The notes beneath the pieces were generated by a model, which saw only the letters and a list, made by a program, of their open reading frames with translations, ran no database searches and was not told the origin of the DNA. 64,000 nt of DNA. Origin: Limosilactobacillus ingluviei DSM 15946 (lineage in GTDB: Bacteria; Bacillota; Bacilli; Lactobacillales; Lactobacillaceae). Shown in pieces: positions 41,306-49,875 of the stretch. The DNA lies in assembly GCF_001435775.1 (NCBI RefSeq), contig NZ_AZFK01000018.1, forward strand, positions 1-64,000, given 5' to 3'. A program made the position numbers and the translations under genes. Position 1 is the first letter of the stretch. Every line of letters starts with the position of its first letter.

Positions 41306-41888
41306 TCTGTGATGATTCCTCCATTCGTTCGCTTTGCTCAAAGTCAGAGTTGTGAAGCTTCTTGTACTTTAGTTCGCCATCTTCCAGGTAACTAAGAACT
41401 GCCACTTCATCATCTTCCATTTCAGAAAACTCTAGTTCTAATGAATCGATATTTTTTACGCCGAAAAGGTCATCCTTGTTTGGGATAATTTCGGCGTATT
41501 TTTCGTTAAGAGTAATTCCTTCTAACGATTCACCAAGGTCGTTCCCTTGGTTAGTCAACAGCTTAACTAGATTTCCTCGTAATTGCGATTTATACATTTG
41601 TTCCGCAACTTCCGGATTAATTTCTTCTTGGTCGCTGGTTTCTGTTGGCATTTCTGGTTGTGGGCCATTGTTGACCTGTTCAAAATTACCGCCAATAACT
41701 TCAAATCCAGCGTCCTTCAAAGCTCTCATTGCCTTGTTGTACTTATCAGACGAAATACCTTGTAGCAATTCAGCTTCGTTATCAATGCCCAGGTATGCCA
41801 TCACACCAGGAACATTTTCCGGGGACAAAATCTTAGTAAAGTCCAAACCAATTTGAATGGTTAATACGTGCGTAAAATTATTCTCCAA
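41295..41888 (-). CDS. Hypothetical acidic protein, 197 aa
   Basis: Acidic and low in aromatics, with a Gln/Glu-rich linker. Overlaps both neighbours in the recombination operon. Unknown. Confidence 0.6.
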   Translation of the reverse strand: MENNFTHVLTIQIGLDFTKILSPENVPGVMAYLGIDNEAELLQGISSDKYNKAMRALKDAGFEVIGGNFEQVNNGPQPEMPTETSDQEEINPEVAEQMYKSQLRGNLVKLLTNQGNDLGESLEGITLNEKYAEIIPNKDDLFGVKNIDSLELEFSEMEDDEVAVLSYLEDGELKYKKLHNSDFEQSERMEESSQNAK

Positions 41889-42480
41889 AGTTTTCCCACC
41901 ATCTTTCTACCTGTTCGCGAGTATCGCTCAACTGGTGAGAATTATCGATAACACTAACCGTTACGCCACCAACTTCGATTTCGTCAATGTATCGGCGGTC
42001 ATTGATTACCGATTCAGCTTTGATCATTTCTTCGATGAATTGCAATTGTGTTTCAATGCCTTGTTGCATTGATTTTTCATCGTACCCACCATCACGTTGA
42101 GTGAGTCGCTTCCGTGCTGTTTCAGCATCGTTGTATACGTAAATCGCCTTAAAGTTCCCTTCAACACAATAATGAGAGAACTCAATCAGCTTACGAATAT
42201 CGGGAATAATAATCCCATATTTATCACTATGCTCTTTGGTCTTGCGATCTAAATATTTCATCCAGACGTCTTGGCCAAAGATTCGACGAACTGCTTCGCC
42301 GTATTCTTGCAGATACTTCCGTTCTGCCTTTCGGCCGAGCAATTCGTCAGCCGTGTTATGTATTGGATCCCCGAGCGACATAATCTCAAAATTTCTTTTT
42401 GAGACAGATCTAATCAAGTTAGCAACGGTATCTTTTCCGGCGCCGCCGCTACTTCCCATAATGGCTATATCCAAGCTCAT
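41878..42480 (-). CDS. Deoxynucleoside-monophosphate kinase
   Basis: 200 residues. P-loop GSSGGAGKDT (8-17), MSLGDPIH substrate loop, FGQDVWMKYL, IIPDIRK and a lid with RKRLTQRDGG, as in T4 gp1-type dNMP kinases. Converts dNMPs to dNDPs, completing the salvage path from ntd, tdk and dNK. Confidence 0.87.
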   Translation of the reverse strand: MSLDIAIMGSSGGAGKDTVANLIRSVSKRNFEIMSLGDPIHNTADELLGRKAERKYLQEYGEAVRRIFGQDVWMKYLDRKTKEHSDKYGIIIPDIRKLIEFSHYCVEGNFKAIYVYNDAETARKRLTQRDGGYDEKSMQQGIETQLQFIEEMIKAESVINDRRYIDEIEVGGVTVSVIDNSHQLSDTREQVERWWENFGE

Positions 42481-42523
42481 TCCTCCTGTGTATTATTTTG
42501 GGTCATGGTCTATTCGATATAGA

Positions 42524-42625
42524 TTGTTTTGTCTATATGTGTCAAGCTATACCAATAGATAATCGCCATTTCGACACTATTTATAATACACGATTTTCTG
42601 TATTTTGTCTATACATGTCAAGAAA
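42524..42625 (-). promoter_or_regulatory. Two tandem minus-strand promoters
   Basis: Upstream copy: TTGACA (42616-42621) and TAGACA (42606-42611), 17 bases, TATTAT (42583-42588). A second TTGACA-TAGACA pair lies nearer the kinase at about 42535-42550. Shared motif TTGACA-(4 or 5 bases)-TAGACAAAA with the promoters at 29.6 and 55.4 kb. Confidence 0.6.
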
Positions 42626-42631
42626 CTTTTT

Positions 42632-42672
42632 CAAAAAATTAAGGCGCTCAAGTTCCGAGCGTCTTAATTACT
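42632..42672 (-). terminator. Terminator after the small basic protein
   Basis: TTAAGACGCTC/GAGCGCCTTAA stem on the minus strand followed by TTTTTTG. Confidence 0.75.
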
Positions 42673-42873
42673 TTATTGACGGTCTTTGATTACCTTTCGC
42701 AAATCGTCACCGATACGTTTGTAGTCATTCCGGATATTAGCCCTATCGTCTTCCATAGTCCATTTTTTGACTTCGTTAAGAGAAGCCTCGAGACTTCTTT
42801 TGGGGCAAAATAAAACCAGTAAAAGCCGTCTGATCTTTTGAGCACCGTTATTAACAAATCTCACCAATCTCAT
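42673..42873 (-). CDS. Small basic protein, 66 aa
   Basis: ATG 42873 after CGGAGGATTAGTAGCC. Basic N-terminal hydrophobic helix and a charged tail. Unknown. Confidence 0.5.
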   Translation of the reverse strand: MRLVRFVNNGAQKIRRLLLVLFCPKRSLEASLNEVKKWTMEDDRANIRNDYKRIGDDLRKVIKDRQ

Positions 42874-42878
42874 GGCTA

Positions 42879-44123
42879 CTAATCCTCCGATTGTAAACCT
42901 TGCGCCCACAACCCGTAAAATCTATTTCTCCTACTATTCAACGACTTTTTGTCATAGATACCAAACTGTTTCAATACCATATCGGCAATCTTTGTACGCT
43001 GCCGACTTGTGGTGTTAACAAGGCGACCATAATGGTAGAGAGCTAATCTGTTTGCCAAAGCTATTTGCCCGGCCTGTCGCAAACCAAAGTAGGTAATTTC
43101 TTTGCCCAACTGATTTCCCTTTTCTTCTGGGTTGAGATTGCTATTTATTACTTCTATCCGGCGATACAATGTACGATAACCTAAAGCATGGTCAGCGTCA
43201 TATTCACGGGCCGACATAAAGTAATGCCCACTTTCTCGACCATCAAATCCCGCAGAAATTAATTGATATTCACCTGGGGTTAGCGGAATTTTTCTAGCCT
43301 GCTTACCTTTTACTTCTATATAGTCTTGATGAATATCTTCTATTTTCAAATTCCCCGCTTCGTTGTAAGTCCCGTCAATTCGCAATCCTAGAAATACCAG
43401 CAGAGCAATAATTGAAAACTGATAACTAACAAGATTGTATGCCTGATAGTTCTTGTAGGCGACAATCTTATCAAGTAATTCTGTATACGTAATGTAAGAG
43501 GATTCCTTTTTTACACCCTGGCGCGTTGATTGAACTTTGACGCCTAGATAATTTCCCCAATTCTTGTTTTTACTGTCACCCTCGAAACCAAATTCTTCTA
43601 ATATTGGGCGGCTTTTATTGATTATATATATTTTATTTTTTCGGGTTGAAGGGGTGGCGTTGTTAGATTCTAGCAATTTGATAAAGTCATATGATTCTTG
43701 AAGTGAGAACTCCCAATATGGCTTATTATATTCTTCCTCAAGCGATTCAACATTAAGCATCGCCCCGCGGTACATTGCGGCTTGTGATCTAGCTTTATTG
43801 CCACCTCTGTTAAACATTTCTGCCGCTACTAGCGCTTTAACATTGTTACGATATTTATATTTGCTCCGTTCCCAAAAGACTTTTTGCTTTCCGTCTTCCC
43901 TGTTTTCGATTAAAGCGACTTTTAAATCGTCTTCGGAAATAATATCTTTGAGCAAAGATTTAAATTTTTTGCCCCCATACCAGGCACGATTTTCCTTATC
44001 ACTCACCCATTTCATGCCAGCTTCATTGTCATCTTTGTATAGATGATTCTGAATACCAAATTCCATCAAAACATAGTGTTCTTGGTAAACATTTAACTGG
44101 TAAAAACTATTCTCTGACACCAT
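42879..44123 (-). CDS. Tyrosine-recombinase-like protein
   Basis: 414 residues. The C-terminal half has LVFLGLRIDG (catalytic Arg context), VKGKQARKIPL (beta-hairpin Lys) and TYFGLRQAGQIALAN where HxxR is expected, then a possible Tyr in RRNRFYGLW. The first His of HxxR is replaced, so activity is uncertain. Could act in resolution of the element with the recombinase at 44403. Confidence 0.6.
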   Translation of the reverse strand: MVSENSFYQLNVYQEHYVLMEFGIQNHLYKDDNEAGMKWVSDKENRAWYGGKKFKSLLKDIISEDDLKVALIENREDGKQKVFWERSKYKYRNNVKALVAAEMFNRGGNKARSQAAMYRGAMLNVESLEEEYNKPYWEFSLQESYDFIKLLESNNATPSTRKNKIYIINKSRPILEEFGFEGDSKNKNWGNYLGVKVQSTRQGVKKESSYITYTELLDKIVAYKNYQAYNLVSYQFSIIALLVFLGLRIDGTYNEAGNLKIEDIHQDYIEVKGKQARKIPLTPGEYQLISAGFDGRESGHYFMSAREYDADHALGYRTLYRRIEVINSNLNPEEKGNQLGKEITYFGLRQAGQIALANRLALYHYGRLVNTTSRQRTKIADMVLKQFGIYDKKSLNSRRNRFYGLWAQGLQSED

Positions 44124-44199
44124 CTATCTCACCTCACTAGCAACCGAACAACAAAAATGAAATCTTGATACTTTCTTCGGTCATTAGTCCTTGGTGATA

Positions 44200-44250
44200 T
44201 TATATCACAGAAATCACCCCCTTTGTCTATTCATTGTCATGCTTTAACCA
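44200..44250 (-). promoter_or_regulatory. Promoter of the recombinase-like gene
   Basis: TGACA then TAGACA, about 19 bases, and TATAAT in the sequence reading GTGATATAATATCACC. The last part is also a short palindrome, a possible operator. Confidence 0.5.
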
Positions 44251-44402
44251 CTTAAGTTGAATTATTGTGATTAATTGTTTTATGTATAGCGGTATGGAAA
44301 CCGCCGGTCATTTAATTAATCAGCGTTTAACTAATTAGTCTAAAAATTATATACTAATATTGACAGTTGATTTTTAAATATCAATTGTCTATTTTTGTCA
44401 AG

Positions 44403-45431
44403 CTAGGAAATCTTATTGCTATTCATCTTCTTGGCGGCGAACCACACAGTGCGCTCAACTTCCGGCGCCGAATGAATGTAGGCTAATAATTCTTCCTTGG
44501 TCATTTTATCTAAGTCTTGTGGCTTACAGTCAATTGCCAGCATTGCCGTCCCTTGCTTATTAGGGTCCTTAGTCATATGAATGTATCGTTCGGTAACTGA
44601 GATTGACGTGTGATCACAGAAATCCCGCACCATCATCATATCGTGTGTCCGTGCATACAGCGTAGTGGCCGCCCCAGCTTTAATTGAGTGCGGAGTTAAA
44701 TTCTTCCCTGTTTCGTCACTAAATTCTTTCATGAGCCGACGAAGTACGCTGGATGTCAATCCCTCGAAAACTTCTCCTTGGTCATTGTCTTTATAAAATA
44801 CCTCTTTTAATTCGTTGTAGTATTCGATAGGAAGGTATTTAGTGTTTAACTTCTTACCCTTGTCAATCACACTTAAAGCGCTCCATTCGCCCCCATATGG
44901 CGATACAGTGACCACAAAATCACACCACTTGATATTAACTGCCGCTTCAACCCGAATAGCCGTCTTAAACATTAAGTCAACCAGCCAAGCATAGCCAAGG
45001 CCACGTTCATCATCGTAATGATTCTTTACCCAGGCTTCTAATTCCTTTAATTCGCTTTCGGAAATTGGTTCAGTTGCCTTAGTATCTTTTGCCTTCAGAC
45101 TCTTAATCGTCAACGACAGCTTAATAATCTTGTCAAAGTTCACGTCCGGGAAAATTTCTTCTCGTTCAACGGCATTCATAAATGAGCGAACGGCTGCCAG
45201 GTGCGCCCTAATCGTTGATTCCTTTACCCCCTTTTCTTTTAAGGGTTGGACGAACTTACTAATCACTAATGAGTAGCTGAGTTGTTCAAAATTTTCTTCC
45301 GTTAATTCTTCGGGTGTCAAGCCAAAAACTTCATCAAAAAACGTCTCAACCGAGGCATAATATTTCTTTTTTGTATTCTTTGAACTAAACGACTGAATCC
45401 ATGCTGCGTGTACATTTTTCATAGTTTTCAT
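44403..45431 (-). CDS. Tyrosine recombinase / integrase
   Basis: 342 residues. An N-terminal SAM-like core-binding domain (residues 1-110), then the catalytic domain with Arg in KTAIRVEAAVN, Lys in VIDKGKKLN, HSIKAGA (HxxK where HxxR is usual), DHTSISVTERYIHM with the nucleophilic Tyr. Likely a Xer-like resolvase for multimers, or an integrase. The gap to 44123 holds no gene and may contain the recombination site. Confidence 0.85.
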   Translation of the reverse strand: MKTMKNVHAAWIQSFSSKNTKKKYYASVETFFDEVFGLTPEELTEENFEQLSYSLVISKFVQPLKEKGVKESTIRAHLAAVRSFMNAVEREEIFPDVNFDKIIKLSLTIKSLKAKDTKATEPISESELKELEAWVKNHYDDERGLGYAWLVDLMFKTAIRVEAAVNIKWCDFVVTVSPYGGEWSALSVIDKGKKLNTKYLPIEYYNELKEVFYKDNDQGEVFEGLTSSVLRRLMKEFSDETGKNLTPHSIKAGAATTLYARTHDMMMVRDFCDHTSISVTERYIHMTKDPNKQGTAMLAIDCKPQDLDKMTKEELLAYIHSAPEVERTVWFAAKKMNSNKIS

Positions 45432-45542
45432 TTTTCATTGCCTCCGTTTTTGTTACCGTGTCAATATTTTTTTCTTTTTTACATCATACCTAATTAACTA
45501 TTCTGTGTCAACTATTTTTGGATAGTAAAAATAAAAAGCGGT

Positions 45543-46223
45543 CTATGATAACACACTTTTTAACTGTTGAGATAGTTCAGGGTATGTTAACCCTAACCGC
45601 CTTGTTAAAACACGTGATGATGGCATAGCATCTCTATCTATTGATGTATCATATTGTCGTAAGTTGGTTAGATTATTTTTCTTCATGTATTTTGCGGCCA
45701 TGTTAAAAAGTTCAATATTGCTCTTATCTCCCCATTTGCCACTTCTAATTTTATAGCCATATTTTTGGGCATAAAGTTCTTTAAATTTTTCAAAAGAGTA
45801 ACCGTGCTTGGATAGGGTTTGATAGGTAGTGTCTAAGTTTAAATTAACCATTTTCTCAAAAGTGACAGCGTCATTAATTTTTTTCTCATTGATTAGTTTT
45901 AACGCCTCATCAACCACATATCTGAGATTATCTGGATTAGTAAGGCGCAACCCCTTTTCACGTCTCATGCTTAGTTTAGCGGATTCTCTTTTAGCGTTAT
46001 TTGAAATATTCTTCTTCCCGTCATAGTCAAACCCCAACTCATGCATTAATTCTTGCCACTTCATACCAGTGACCTTCAATGCTCCGTTTGGGCTAGGTGC
46101 TACCCCACGTTGATATTCTTTTTGGTACACAGTTCTACTTGGGTTATCTTGAATGCCAAGGCGAATAATTTCTTGCTTTAAGTCTTGCTTGATTTCCTCA
46201 ACACTCCGTTTTGCTTTTGGCAT
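45543..46223 (-). CDS. Repeat-helix DNA-binding-like protein
   Basis: 226 residues built of three or four similar helical segments of about 50 residues (each with TY..L..HG..F or VTGMKWQELMHELGFDYDG patterns), like phage proteins with repeated homeodomain-type helices. Basic. A regulator or DNA-organising role is inference. Confidence 0.6.
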   Translation of the reverse strand: MPKAKRSVEEIKQDLKQEIIRLGIQDNPSRTVYQKEYQRGVAPSPNGALKVTGMKWQELMHELGFDYDGKKNISNNAKRESAKLSMRREKGLRLTNPDNLRYVVDEALKLINEKKINDAVTFEKMVNLNLDTTYQTLSKHGYSFEKFKELYAQKYGYKIRSGKWGDKSNIELFNMAAKYMKKNNLTNLRQYDTSIDRDAMPSSRVLTRRLGLTYPELSQQLKSVLS

Positions 46224-46248
46224 TCTAAATTCCTCCGAAATTTTCTTT

Positions 46249-46277
46249 CTTGCGAGCCTACTATAAGTTTGGTATTA
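46249..46277 (+). promoter_or_regulatory. Promoter of antitoxin-like RNA
   Basis: TTGCGA, 17 bases, TATTAT, reading right. The following bases (GTTTGGTATTATGTAGGTG) recur inverted at about 46615-46645 on the minus strand, so both converging RNAs share a promoter/leader block. Confidence 0.6.
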
Positions 46278-46283
46278 TGTAGG

Positions 46284-46372
46284 TGAAACCGAGTGGGGAA
46301 GGTTGCGACTCCCCGCGCTAAGGATTATTTACTTGGTGTTCACCGCCTATTATGGCGGTTTTTCTTTTTGTC
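46284..46372 (+). ncRNA. Candidate type I antitoxin RNA
   Basis: About 90 bases with a GGTGAA/TTCACC closing stem and ending in CCGCC/GGCGG plus TTTTTC. It overlaps the 3' end of the toxin-like frame on the minus strand. Confidence 0.55.
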
Positions 46373-46492
46373 TCGGATAAACAGCCGACAAATGAGCCGG
46401 CGCATCGCAATAAGCTGACGCAATATCACGATTATTACCGCAAGGCAAGCAGAAATGTTCAACAGTGTCCCTAGGGCCGCCGCGAACAGCAA
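46340..46492 (-). CDS. Type I toxin candidate, 50 aa
   Basis: TTG 46492 with AAAGGTGG eight bases upstream (an in-frame GTG lies at 46504). One long hydrophobic helix (LFAAALGTLLNISACLAVII) then a very basic tail (RDKKKNRHNRR), the usual form of membrane type I toxins. A competing 53-codon frame (46350-46511) covers the same DNA but looks less protein-like. Confidence 0.5.
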   Translation of the reverse strand: MLFAAALGTLLNISACLAVIIVILRQLIAMRRLICRLFIRDKKKNRHNRR

Positions 46493-46709
46493 CTTTAATT
46501 CCACCTTTCATTATTACCACCCCGATCCGTATCTCTACATTAATGCACCGTAGGCGCTTCTGTTCAGACTTGGAGATCTCGGGCCTAATAATGACCTAGC
46601 GTTTTACTCGGTTCCACTTACATAATACCAAACCTTTCGGCCTGGTCAAAATTACTTTTGTTTGCGCTTTTAGATCAGTCTTAGAACCATTTATTTTTTT
46701 CCCTTTAAT

Positions 46710-46823
46710 TCAATAAATATTTTTGCCCATCACTTTATGATAATAATTTGTTTTGCCATAGTCATATTCAATAGATACTTCTTGGTGGTTGATTTCTGGC
46801 GTGGTTAGAATTTCTTTGGGCAT
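46710..46823 (-). CDS. Small protein, 37 aa
   Basis: ATG 46823 after TTAGGGGGTAAATAATC, the ribosome site shared by the whole 46.7-56.3 kb module. Soluble; strands likely. Last gene of that module. Confidence 0.5.
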   Translation of the reverse strand: MPKEILTTPEINHQEVSIEYDYGKTNYYHKVMGKNIY

Positions 46824-46825
46824 GA

Positions 46826-47425
46826 TTATTTACCCCCTAATTTTGCAAGTTCACGATCAATTTCTTCGATCCGCGATAACAATTTTTCTTTTTCGTTTTC
46901 TAGCTTTACTTTCTTTTTATCATCATCTAAATTCAATACCTCAACGGTGTATGGTTTATCAGTTTGTTCTTTGTACTTTTCTATCTCACTTGGCAGCACG
47001 TCATTAATTCTTACGATTGTACCAACTTTTACTCCCACAGTGGGGTATTTGTTGCTACTCTCATTGACCACACCGCCCTTTAACAGATAAACGCCATCAC
47101 CAGTAATTATTCTGCTTTCTTTGCCACGTGTCCGGAAAATTGCTTTCCCAAGAACCATTACGGCTGGGCCTTGTATGAAATACTCATTAAAAGTTACTTC
47201 TACATTAACTGTTTCGGCAACTGACTGATCGTCATGCCCAAAAAATTCTTTCATGGCTTCTCGCGCTGCCTGAATTGCCCCTTCATTATCCGGGATAGAC
47301 CATTGACGAGTATCAGCTTCCCACCAATTACCTTTAATAAATTTTATTTTCCAAACGAACCCCGGGTGATATGGCGTTGTAATGTAAGCCCGACCATCTT
47401 TGTGTTCGATTTTTAATTCATTCAT
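46826..47425 (-). CDS. Hypothetical protein, 199 aa
   Basis: The N-terminal 60 residues (ITTPYHPGFVWKIKFIKGNWWEADTRQWSIP) resemble the small HARP-like fold seen in SMARCAL1-type and phage proteins that bind DNA forks; tentative. The C-terminus is a Lys/Glu coiled coil. Ends in GGK at the next ribosome site. Confidence 0.6.
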   Translation of the reverse strand: MNELKIEHKDGRAYITTPYHPGFVWKIKFIKGNWWEADTRQWSIPDNEGAIQAAREAMKEFFGHDDQSVAETVNVEVTFNEYFIQGPAVMVLGKAIFRTRGKESRIITGDGVYLLKGGVVNESSNKYPTVGVKVGTIVRINDVLPSEIEKYKEQTDKPYTVEVLNLDDDKKKVKLENEKEKLLSRIEEIDRELAKLGGK

Positions 47426-47437
47426 GACGCATCCTCC

Positions 47438-47704
47438 TTATTGTAAATTATCATGTGTCAACATATCTATTAACAACAATTTATTTTCTTTTCGACTATA
47501 TCTAATTAACCAATTATCCCTTGGGCCAGTAACGTGTAATTCGCGGCCGCCAACGTGTAACTTATGGTCACGGTGTTGTTTTCTCAACACCTGACGATCA
47601 TTTTCAATAAGGCGACGAATTACTTTTTCGGTTTCGTGCAAGGGATAATTTTTCTTTCTAAAGCGCTTCTCTTTACGCAAATAATTTTTCGTCTTGATAA
47701 TCAC
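47438..47704 (-). CDS. Small basic protein, 88 aa
   Basis: GTG start overlapping the upstream TAG. Arg/Lys/His-rich; DNA- or RNA-binding is plausible from charge only. Confidence 0.55.
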   Translation of the reverse strand: MIIKTKNYLRKEKRFRKKNYPLHETEKVIRRLIENDRQVLRKQHRDHKLHVGGRELHVTGPRDNWLIRYSRKENKLLLIDMLTHDNLQ

Positions 47705-48046
47705 CTAGCCCACCACCTCATTCGCAAATTCCATCAGTTCACCGGTTAACCTGTAAGATAATTCCCGGTCTTCGTCATAAAAAACCAAGTTACTTACCAC
47801 GTTGTAAACGTCCATAATCACTGAGTAGATAATTTCTTTTTTAGGCTGGTCACTAGCACGAAATTCAGTATGAGCTGATTCGATTGAAAAGATCATATTC
47901 TCACACACGTTGCCGTTGGGGCTTTCAACCCTACCGTAATAAGTATTATATTTTTCTACAATACCACCATTAATTCTAAACTTATCCAACACACCATAAA
48001 AGCAATTAATCGCAAATTTTTTCGCTTCACTTTCTGATACATACAT
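47705..48046 (-). CDS. Hypothetical protein, 113 aa
   Basis: Start ATG 48046 (TTGGAGGAATG upstream; ATG 48055 is an alternative). Mixed fold. Its leader contains the tRNA-like element F. Confidence 0.55.
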   Translation of the reverse strand: MYVSESEAKKFAINCFYGVLDKFRINGGIVEKYNTYYGRVESPNGNVCENMIFSIESAHTEFRASDQPKKEIIYSVIMDVYNVVSNLVFYDEDRELSYRLTGELMEFANEVVG

Positions 48047-48088
48047 ACAAAACATTCCTCCAATAATTTCTTTTTCCCATAAGGGAAT

Positions 48089-48135
48089 AACTCAACCAGG
48101 GGTCGAACCTGGCAAGCTACCAACTTAGTTGAGTT
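48089..48135 (-). other. Anticodon-less tRNA-like element (F)
   Basis: Perfect 7-bp acceptor AACTCAA/TTGAGTT (48129-48135 with 48089-48095). A 16-base D-remnant with AAG/CTT stem and loop TTGGTAG, then a perfect T-arm CCAGG/CCTGG with canonical loop TTCGACC, and discriminator A. The stop codon of the upstream gene (48125-48127) lies inside. This is the most complete of the elements found outside the tRNA cluster. Confidence 0.65.
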
Positions 48136-48955
48136 TAATGTTTTTCCATGCTGAATGATTAAATTCTGTTTCCATACCAACACTGTGCTTTAAATCCTTA
48201 ACAACTACTTGTTTACGTAATTCTTTCAACCAGTCAACTAAAGCTGGTTCGTCATCGTCATAAAAATTATTTTCTACTAAGTAGTCAATTACTTCTTGTG
48301 ATAGTGGGTTGATGACGGGGTGGGCGTATGGGTCACTCACGCCGTCAGTCACTAAAACCTGTTCTGTTTGGATATGATAGATTAAGTGTTCTTTAACTTC
48401 CCACGCGTCTTCAAGACTATTTGCGCCAGTCTTTAATTGTCCCCAATCAAATTCATCAGCATCGCCCACCACTTTGGCAAAATCAAACAAGTCGATATCA
48501 TGCTTCAAATTATCAAGTAATTCTTTCTTACTCATTACCTTGGCGGCGAACTCGTTACCAATATATTCACGCCCTACTAGTTTTTCCTGTTGATCATTTA
48601 ATTCTTTTGGTAATACAAATGGGTCAATGTTTTTCCGGTATTCCTTAACGGCTGCGTCACGTTCACCAGCATTCCAAAGAGCCAAAATATTTTTCCCTAG
48701 GTCGTTTTCTAACAGCTTGTCAAAATAGCTACTAGGTTCATACTCGCTATTAATTTCTTCTCCCGGCTCTAATGAGTTCATTAGGTATTCTCTAAATGGG
48801 TTTAATTCCTTGATCATGTACATATCATCAATGTAAGTTTCAATTGGCGTCCCGGCCGGGTGTGGTGTTCCCCAGTTATTTCGACCAGCGGCGTAATCCA
48901 TCAATCGAATCAAAAATTCTTTTTCTTGTTCTTGGAAATAAGTTTGTTCATTCAT
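48125..48955 (-). CDS. Hypothetical protein, 276 aa
   Basis: Acidic, helical; the largest protein of the 46.7-56.3 kb module. ATG after TTTAGGGGGAAGAAAA. No domain recognised. Its last three codons are the 5' acceptor strand of element F. Confidence 0.6.
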   Translation of the reverse strand: MNEQTYFQEQEKEFLIRLMDYAAGRNNWGTPHPAGTPIETYIDDMYMIKELNPFREYLMNSLEPGEEINSEYEPSSYFDKLLENDLGKNILALWNAGERDAAVKEYRKNIDPFVLPKELNDQQEKLVGREYIGNEFAAKVMSKKELLDNLKHDIDLFDFAKVVGDADEFDWGQLKTGANSLEDAWEVKEHLIYHIQTEQVLVTDGVSDPYAHPVINPLSQEVIDYLVENNFYDDDEPALVDWLKELRKQVVVKDLKHSVGMETEFNHSAWKNIKLN

Positions 48956-48977
48956 TTTTCTTCCCCCTAAAATTATT

Positions 48978-49286
48978 TTAAAAGTTATCGTTCACAAACT
49001 TGTTGGCGATTATTTCTAGTTCCCTTAGATAGGAAAGAGTCACATTATTTCGACAATAGCTTAGGTATTTTTCTTTTGACCACCCGTGTTTCTTATTATA
49101 AAATTCATATCCAATTTCAGTCATTTCAATAAGCGCGTGGCGTTCAATCTTAAATTCTTTACCTTCGGCAAATAGGTCTAATTCGTCCCATGGCCGCCAG
49201 TGGGTTTCAATTTTAATAATTCGCCCGTCCTTTTCGATTCCGATAACAGCCTTATCCCATTCGTATGGTTTCGTGTACATTTCCAT
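48978..49286 (-). CDS. Hypothetical protein, 102 aa
   Basis: Mixed fold with Trp and Tyr. ATG after TTTTTAGGGGGAAGAAAAA. Unknown. Confidence 0.55.
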   Translation of the reverse strand: MEMYTKPYEWDKAVIGIEKDGRIIKIETHWRPWDELDLFAEGKEFKIERHALIEMTEIGYEFYNKKHGWSKEKYLSYCRNNVTLSYLRELEIIANKFVNDNF

Positions 49287-49326
49287 TTTTTCTTCCCCCT
49301 AAAAATTATTTTCTAAATTATCTGTT

Positions 49327-49584
49327 TTATACGCTTTGAATTTCATAAGTCCGCAACCATAAACTACCATCTTGTACAATCCACTTACGATTACTCAATT
49401 TACGTAGCCAATTGTCAAAGTTGAAGCCTTGAGCAGCGAGCTTTTCAATTTTCGCCTTATCCTTTAAATACTCATTTTTCATGGCTTCCTGGGCTTGATC
49501 AAGTGTCGCATAATGTTTTTCGAATTCAGTATTCACTTTACTACCTAAGCCTTTTTTCACTGTTAAAATTTCCATATTATTCAA
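49327..49584 (-). CDS. Hypothetical protein, 85 aa
   Basis: Helical and Lys-rich with a strand end. Unknown. ATG follows a TGAGGAGTTGAATA leader. Confidence 0.55.
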   Translation of the reverse strand: MNNMEILTVKKGLGSKVNTEFEKHYATLDQAQEAMKNEYLKDKAKIEKLAAQGFNFDNWLRKLSNRKWIVQDGSLWLRTYEIQSV

Positions 49585-49608
49585 CTCCTCAAAAATTTCT
49601 TTTTCTGA

Positions 49609-49818
49609 CTAAAATTCACATGCTACTTTCTTATAAGACCAACCTCGGTCCTCGAATTCGCACATCATAGCGTCGGTGTCGTCCCAAATGTAATTCTTTA
49701 GAAAACCTCGAAAATCGTTAATTCCCCAGCTATGCAAGATTTTGATTAACCGTTTCTTGTTGAAATAACATAAGTAAGCTGTGCTACCCTCAACACCTGT
49801 TGCAAATTCCATGTACAT
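49609..49818 (-). CDS. Small protein, 69 aa
   Basis: Shares the KKRLIKILHSWG..F...IWDD pattern with the gene at 50245-50457 (KKKLIKYTQKVLHVSDWR..F.EYDW), so the two are probably diverged paralogues. Unknown function. Confidence 0.55.
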   Translation of the reverse strand: MYMEFATGVEGSTAYLCYFNKKRLIKILHSWGINDFRGFLKNYIWDDTDAMMCEFEDRGWSYKKVACEF

Positions 49819-49875
49819 AATAATTACCTCTTAATAGTAAATTTATTTCTAATAGTGTTTTTGTTATGAAAATTT

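Noticed and set aside
42879-45431. Intact integration module with attachment site
   Set aside because: No excisionase and no duplicated tRNA end was seen; RepA_N and ParM argue for plasmid maintenance instead.
46350-46511. 53-codon minus frame with two CxxC-like pairs
   Set aside because: Overlaps the more toxin-like frame, lacks a coherent fold, and its CLPC is isolated; kept only as an alternative.
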